NCBI GenBank assembly: GCA_018296165.2
Contig: JACKQL020000040.1
Coordinates: 310,001-374,000, forward strand
Origin: Termitomyces sp. T153
Lineage: Eukaryota; Basidiomycota; Agaricomycetes; Agaricales; Lyophyllaceae
Direction of reading: 5' to 3'
DNA length: 64,000 nucleotides
Part shown: piece by piece, positions 59,044-64,000 of the stretch
Numbering within the stretch: the stretch's first letter is position 1
Layout: each line of letters begins with the position of its first letter
Position numbers and translations under genes: made by a program
Notes under the pieces: generated by a model
Database searches by the model: none
The model's input: the letters and a program-made list of their open reading frames with translations, nothing else
What the model was told of the DNA's origin: nothing

Positions 59044-60248
59044 ATACCTGACACCCATCAACTCTGTGCAGCTCCATCAAGCCCAGCCACCATACCTGCT
59101 GTCCTCCAGAACTACCCAGTAGTCAGTATATAAGTTGTAGAGTAGCTCCTCATACTCTAGTCTTAATATTACTTGCATTAACTGGTTACTTGTGTCTTGT
59201 ATTCCTTTCTGTCTCTGTTTCTATTCTTAGTTTTGAATCTATCTCTCTCTGTCTCATCTTGCCTTGTCTCTGTCTTGACTCAATTGACTCTATTTCCTTT
59301 GTTTCTCTAAGTTCTTTCCATCTCCAATGTCAGTATAAACTCTGCACATGCACTACAAACCCTGAACATTCTTATGACAACTCCAGACCTTGCTCTTCAC
59401 TTGGCACTGGAGCTCATCAAGTCTTAATTGATCCCCCATCAAACCCTGGCTCTGCCCCCAGCACTAGCAAAGCCTCCATTGCCCTGCAATCTATTCATGC
59501 ACTTATGAATTTGTTCCTGACACCTGCCCAAGCCCAATGTCAATATACTTGGTCTTAGACTTCCCTGGACCACTCCAGACTTGCTTAGACTGCCTCCCCT
59601 AGCCTCCCCTTGCAAGTCCCTCCACCCTGCACCAACCCCAGAGCTCTAGGTTACAAGCACAGGATATTGCATCTGCCTAGTAAAGATTTGCCAGTGTAGC
59701 TGAGCCCCCATAGTCAGTGGAACCTGACAATAGTAGTCTTGATATTATCCATGTTCATGCCCAGTATCTGTCTTGTTATTCCAATCTCTGTCTCATATCA
59801 ATTCAATCTTATCTTGTTCTCATCCTGTCTCTGTCTTGTCTTGTCTATCTCAGTTTCCCTCTCATGTGCCTGATTATCTCAACTCTAATTTCATCTCTGA
59901 TCTCTGTTCTTATCTCTGTATCCTCTAGCCCCAGACCTCATCCCAAGTTAACCCCAAGGTCCAATCACTCCATACCTGATTCTCCCTTAGCTCCTAGTAC
60001 TGCTACATTTCTTGCATGACTCAAACAGCCACCCCCAGAACTTAGTACCTGAAACACTAGTGCTTTTCCCTTATTTGCATCACCCTCTGTGTGACTCCAG
60101 AGTTCCCCAGACTTGTTCAGACTGCTTCCCAGGCTTGTCTCCTCAGTTCCCTGTCTCTGGAGCCTAAATTCTCTTTGTAGAACATTGTGTCTGCCAAGTA
60201 AGGACTTGCCCAGTGGATCTGAGCCTCCATGGTTAGAAAAAACTGATA

Positions 60249-61786
60249 CCAGAGGCACAAAAGTGCCACCAGGCTGTGCCCAAAAGTAGACCTTGAGGGG
60301 AAGCCCATGCTTGCAGATAAAGGGAAAACCTTTTGTATGCACCTGTGCTTGTGCAAATGAAACATCTAAGGTGCTTCCCAGTAAATGCAGGAGACCCACA
60401 AGGATCTTCCACCATGAGTACCTCATTACAAAGTATGGGAGGAGAGCTGCAAGGGTAGAAGGCAATTGCACAAGCAAAGTTTAGGCCTGCCTCAAGCTCA
60501 TGGGGAGCTGCATCATTTGCATTCATGGAACTAATTTCAGAGGATGTTGCTGATACTTGGAATCAAGATGCTAAGGCACAAGGGTCATGGTGTTTTTTAG
60601 CTGATAGGGTAGCAAAACACATTGTAGTTCAACAGTTGCTTGGGAAAGGAATGATTCCTACTAACCCTATATACTTCATAGAACTTCACATAGTGTTTTT
60701 GGTTCTTGAAGTAATGGAATACCTGCAGAGGAAGAAGCTGTAAGGATCTAAAGCATCCTCAGCTCTACCATCACCATTTGTGTGGATCACACCACTACCC
60801 CCACTTTCTCCAGTCAATGAAGCATTGACTATACTGCAGACTCCACAGTAACCTGGAGAGATGCCATGTGATTATGCGGCATGCCAGGCTGCAGTAGACT
60901 GTCAGAGGCAGGCTATGCTGGGAACACTGGTGGCAACTGACATAGTATAAACTGATGCTGGATCTGTTATCACTGTGGATTGACTAGCAGTATGGTATAG
61001 ACCTGCTGGGTGTATGCAGAGAGTCTTCACATGGGAGGATCAAATCACTCTCCAGCAATTCCAAAATGGACTCTCCAGCAATTCCAAAATGGTAATCTGG
61101 AGGACTTTTGTCAAATCCACATTGACAACCAAGGTGAAGTGTTCCAAGGGGACACTACTTATGAAGAGATACATTCTTCCAGAACATACATGGCCAGTGA
61201 AAACCAGGGAGCATAATGATTGCTCTCTCATGTGAGATGCACATGCTGGAAGATATATGGCTCAGCAACAGGCACAGTAGCAGCAACACCAGGGTGGGTA
61301 TGTGATATGGACATGGGTATGGATAATGGGTCCTAAACTGATTACATCTCTAGAATCTATAATTTTTCATTCCGTCCTACTTAGAGAAAAATAGATCAGG
61401 TTCATTCTGAAACTACACATCAGAATCTGTCTGCAAGACAAATGGAATCCACATGTGTACGGCTGCCATGAATTGAGCAGATTCTCTGTCCCCAATTAAC
61501 AATCTTCCCAGCTCCTGGGAACATATATTGGTCTAAGCTGAACTTGATATAATGTTGTAAGTATCTGAATGACAAACGTGCTCGAGAAAGTCTTTCTAAT
61601 AGACCGTCGAATAAGCTCACAATCCAAAATGTGCAGTTGAGCAGTGTTTTGGAAGTGAAGTGGCACTCTGTAGGAACAAGTGTAAGTATTATTGTATGAC
61701 TATACTTCTACAACTCGTCACTTGTATGTGCCATTTATTGATGTGGTATCCATGCGGGTGTTTGTATGACGTATAGTAATGTGTAT
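60249..61786. other. repeat-derived DNA without an intact gene
   Basis: About 60330-60540 is related to 12590-12800. Near 61048-61092 a 22-bp unit (ctctccagcaattccaaaatgg) is duplicated in tandem. Sequence is CpG-poor to about 61.37 kb. No gene is supported. Confidence 0.6.
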
Positions 61787-63215
61787 TCAAGCAGAAACAT
61801 CAACAACTGTGTTTGACAATGATAGGTAGGTAGAAAATATTTCATTTGAGCTCCCATCTTCCGCCAATACAGATGTAGTCTCCATATCTTGGAAAACTTT
61901 GTTTGCCTGTTCAGCGGCACCAGAGAGGTGGGCAACACGAGAGCAAACGGCACGCATAGCAAGGATATATGGATTTGGCAATGATAGGTGTTTACCTTGT
62001 TTGGCTGCTTCAGCCGCGATGACGGGGTCCTTAGAGAATGTGACATGGGACAAAAGGTCTGGGTGAATATCACGATACACGTCGCCACCAACCACTATCT
62101 TGTAGGTATTTGCCTTGAAATGACATTAATATTGACTGATGTATGATAACAGATATATGATCCATACGAAATATGCATACCTTGCATGGAACTTCTTCGA
62201 GCCAGAGACCCAATCAATGAAATGTATGATGGACAGGGACTGTCAAAGTCATTACATTATGCAGGTCGTTAACGTGTGAACCATATAAAGATTTCACCAC
62301 GTCCTGCAGACCAAACAGCTCAAGGATAGCGAAAACTAGGGCACCCTATTTCTAGTATATAGTCGGTCAGCACATATCTTGCAAATGAAAATCAATTTTG
62401 TCGTAAGACGGGATTCTCCTCTTGGGCAGCCGCAGAAAAGATATAAGCGACTTCTGTGTATGTAGCTGATTTGATGCACTCCGATTCATATCTCTCCTTA
62501 ACAAATGGTATATTGATTAGAGACTGAGCATCATAACTGCCTGTGAGAACGCATTTGAAGTTGTCCCGTAGCAACGCCTGATAGAGATGAAAAACTTGAT
62601 ATGATAGATAGGCGCCCATAAACCGTACCTGAGATTTAACAGCCGATCGTTTGTGAGGTACCTCGCCTAATTCTTTCAAGATACGTGCCGTGTGAGTATC
62701 GAAAGAATTGCGTGATGGATGGGTTGAAGTAGCGGGTGTGCTGCCAGCGTTGGATCGGGCTAAAATTCTAATAAGTATATCGGAAGTATGCAGCAAACAA
62801 ACTCCTTACAAACTCGGATCAAATGATTGCGATACAGAAGACCCAACTCAACTAATTTTTCATATCTATGTTCATCTAGAGGCTCGCTTGAAGTTTCGTT
62901 GCTTCGTAGGCACGAAGCTATCTTCTTTCCCAGATGATGGTAAGGTCCGAAACCTAAACGACCATTCCTGTGTTCCCATAAATCTTTCAACAAGTAGCCC
63001 AATACACGAATTCCTAGAATAGAATCCGAGTACTTGGCAAGAGTTTTCTTTGGAGGAATGAGACCGATGGCATTAGAATTGACGACATTTTCATATTGAG
63101 AAGATATTTCGGATTGTTTTTCCATAGCCATACGTTCCGCTGCGAGAATGAACGTTCAATAGTTCGCTCCATCGGCATCGAATTCACATTCAGTTGCAGG
63201 TGGAAGGGCAGTCAT
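61787..63215 (-). pseudogene. fungal HNH-nuclease-type domain protein with internal TGA
   Basis: Six exons on the minus strand: 63215-63188, 63139-62810, 62759-62629, 62577-62410, 62345-62181 and 62113-61787. All introns are GT-AG and total 383 codons in frame. The product resembles the widespread fungal HNH (HNH_2-type) family. Blocks present are LLRDNFKCVLTGSYD, TEVAYIFSAAAQ, AILELFGLQDVV, VNDLHNVMTL, LGLWLEEVPCK and SRVAHLSGAAEQANKV. Relatives have TECAHIF at the first catalytic-type His, where here it is VAYIF, so that His is replaced by Tyr. An in-frame TGA at 62216-62214 falls between TFH and LGLWLEEV. Either change predicts an inactive product. Functions of this fungal family are unknown, but they are often numerous and lineage-specific. 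Confidence 0.75.
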
Positions 63216-64000
63216 AGCAGATAGTTGTCAAACGCGGGGACTGAGGGGGTGGTCACAATTTTGAGGTAAACAATAATAAATAGATCTAAATATCAGGGAT
63301 GCCATCGGAAATATTTTCCTGGTTTCTTTTAACGTTTCTAAAGGTTGAACAATATGTTTTTACATGAGGAACATACAAAAAGATAGTTTAAAGTTTTCCA
63401 TCCACCCATCTTACGATGGAGAAGAACTCGTGAAAACATATAAAAAATCCTTCTGAAGTGAAAATTTGCAAGTTCTGTGCTCACGCCTCTCTCCTAGTGG
63501 GTGCATCACTCATACATTAATGACATGCCTGATTTCAACAGTTTTCATACATGGAGAATGTATCATTGTGGGTGTCCTCGAGTGTCATTATCTGATATCA
63601 CATGTCCTACTCAAACATCTGCAGTTAGTCTTCGATATTGATGGCAGAAACCCCTTGTCACACTTGTGGTATGCGCCATTCCTCCTTTTCTCCATACAAC
63701 AAATGCCAATCATGATTATCATCTTGTAGCTTGTCATGCTGCTTCAACAAGGTGGGCAAGTCAACATGGTCTCCTTCATATGTTTTTTCTCACTCTTGAC
63801 GGTATTGTGAGTGAGGTACCTTTTCACCCATGGGCCATTTCACGCTTTCATTCGAGCATGTGATTTATCATTTCAGAAATCAACTCCCTACTGTTTGTGT
63901 GATATTTATGTCACATCATTAAGGATCTATATTCATAGTTTTAAACAGATATGGTGTTTCCTCACTAGATTTCTGGGCAACAATCCTGCAGGTATGTTGT
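63216..64000. other. intergenic to window end, no supported gene
   Basis: Open frames at 63466-63729 and 63666-63863 overlap in different frames and lack recognisable motifs. Confidence 0.5.

Larger units (their letters stand above)
57513..59729 (+). mobile_element. middle solo LTR of the nest (TSD ATAGT)
   Basis: The 5' part is 57513-57880, beginning TGTCACGACCC. The 3' part is 59049-59729, ending GGAACCTGACA. ATAGT lies outside both ends (57508-57512 and 59730-59734). It is inserted in the outermost LTR close to that copy's TATA-like tract and is itself interrupted by the innermost LTR. Net length is about 1049 bp. CpG is scarce. Confidence 0.92.
57119..60248 (+). mobile_element. outermost solo LTR of a three-level nest (TSD CCAGA)
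   Basis: The 5' part is 57119-57512, beginning TGTCATGAACC. The 3' part is 59735-60248, ending in a degenerate ACTGATA where relatives have CCTGACA. CCAGA lies directly outside both ends (57114-57118 and 60249-60253). The interior is interrupted by the middle LTR. Net length is about 908 bp. It has almost no CpG and is the most diverged copy. Confidence 0.82.

Noticed and set aside
55897..60248. A full-length LTR retrotransposon bounded by two of the LTRs
   Set aside because: Each LTR is bounded by its own matching TSD and the intervening DNA contains no gag or pol, so they are separate solo LTRs.
63135..63190. A second in-frame TGA near the start of the HNH-type gene
   Set aside because: A canonical 48-nt GT-AG intron (63187-63140) removes it and joins a short first exon in frame.

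Overview
The window looks like nuclear DNA of a basidiomycete mushroom (Agaricomycetes). Genes are broken by many 45-60 nt GT-AG introns. Recognisable products include an NLR-type NB-ARC/TPR protein, a secreted GH16 glucanase, a tannase/feruloyl-esterase-type enzyme, BTB and F-box proteins, a fungal HNH-type protein and MAD1. The mobile DNA is Ty1/copia, Ty3/gypsy and Pif1-helicase debris of the kind common in mushrooms. The genus cannot be named from the sequence alone.

Layout. (1) 0.5-3.8 kb: an NLR-like gene carrying an in-frame TGA. (2) 3.8-8.1 kb: decayed repeats, including a Gag zinc knuckle and a repeat-borne protein fragment. (3) 8.4-11.2 kb: a six-exon TypA/BipA GTPase gene (minus strand), a duplicated CCAAT promoter module and an intron-containing tRNA-Leu(CAA). 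(4) 11.3-15.4 kb: decayed copia pol (protease, GAG-pre-integrase, integrase). (5) 15.4-19.6 kb: gene-poor, with a dense cluster of short CTCACGG-type motifs. (6) 19.6-23.4 kb: an eleven-exon GH16 gene and a BTB gene. (7) 24.2-33.7 kb: a TE island with gypsy Gag, copia fragments on both strands, a repeat-borne protein fragment and a solo LTR. (8) 35.4-51.7 kb: the gene-rich core, holding a second BTB gene without introns, EFM7/NNT1-like methyltransferase, a basic Ser-rich protein, an F-box protein, a 99-aa conserved protein with a 15-nt exon, MAD1, a multispan membrane protein and a tannase-like gene with a likely frameshift. (9) 51.9-61.4 kb: a TE island with a ~75-bp satellite, a Pif1-like helicase remnant, one simple solo LTR and a three-level nest of solo LTRs, each level bounded by its own 5-bp target-site duplication. 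(10) 61.8-63.2 kb: an HNH-type gene (minus strand) with an in-frame TGA and an apparently lost histidine.

The genes are independent eukaryotic units. No biosynthetic or operon-like cluster is evident. The strongest overall signal is compositional. The repeat islands are almost devoid of CpG, while the youngest (innermost) LTR still has many. The 3' two thirds of the NLR gene body is also CpG-poor. This fits cytosine methylation with C-to-T decay, and two genes carry TGA where CGA would be a natural ancestor.
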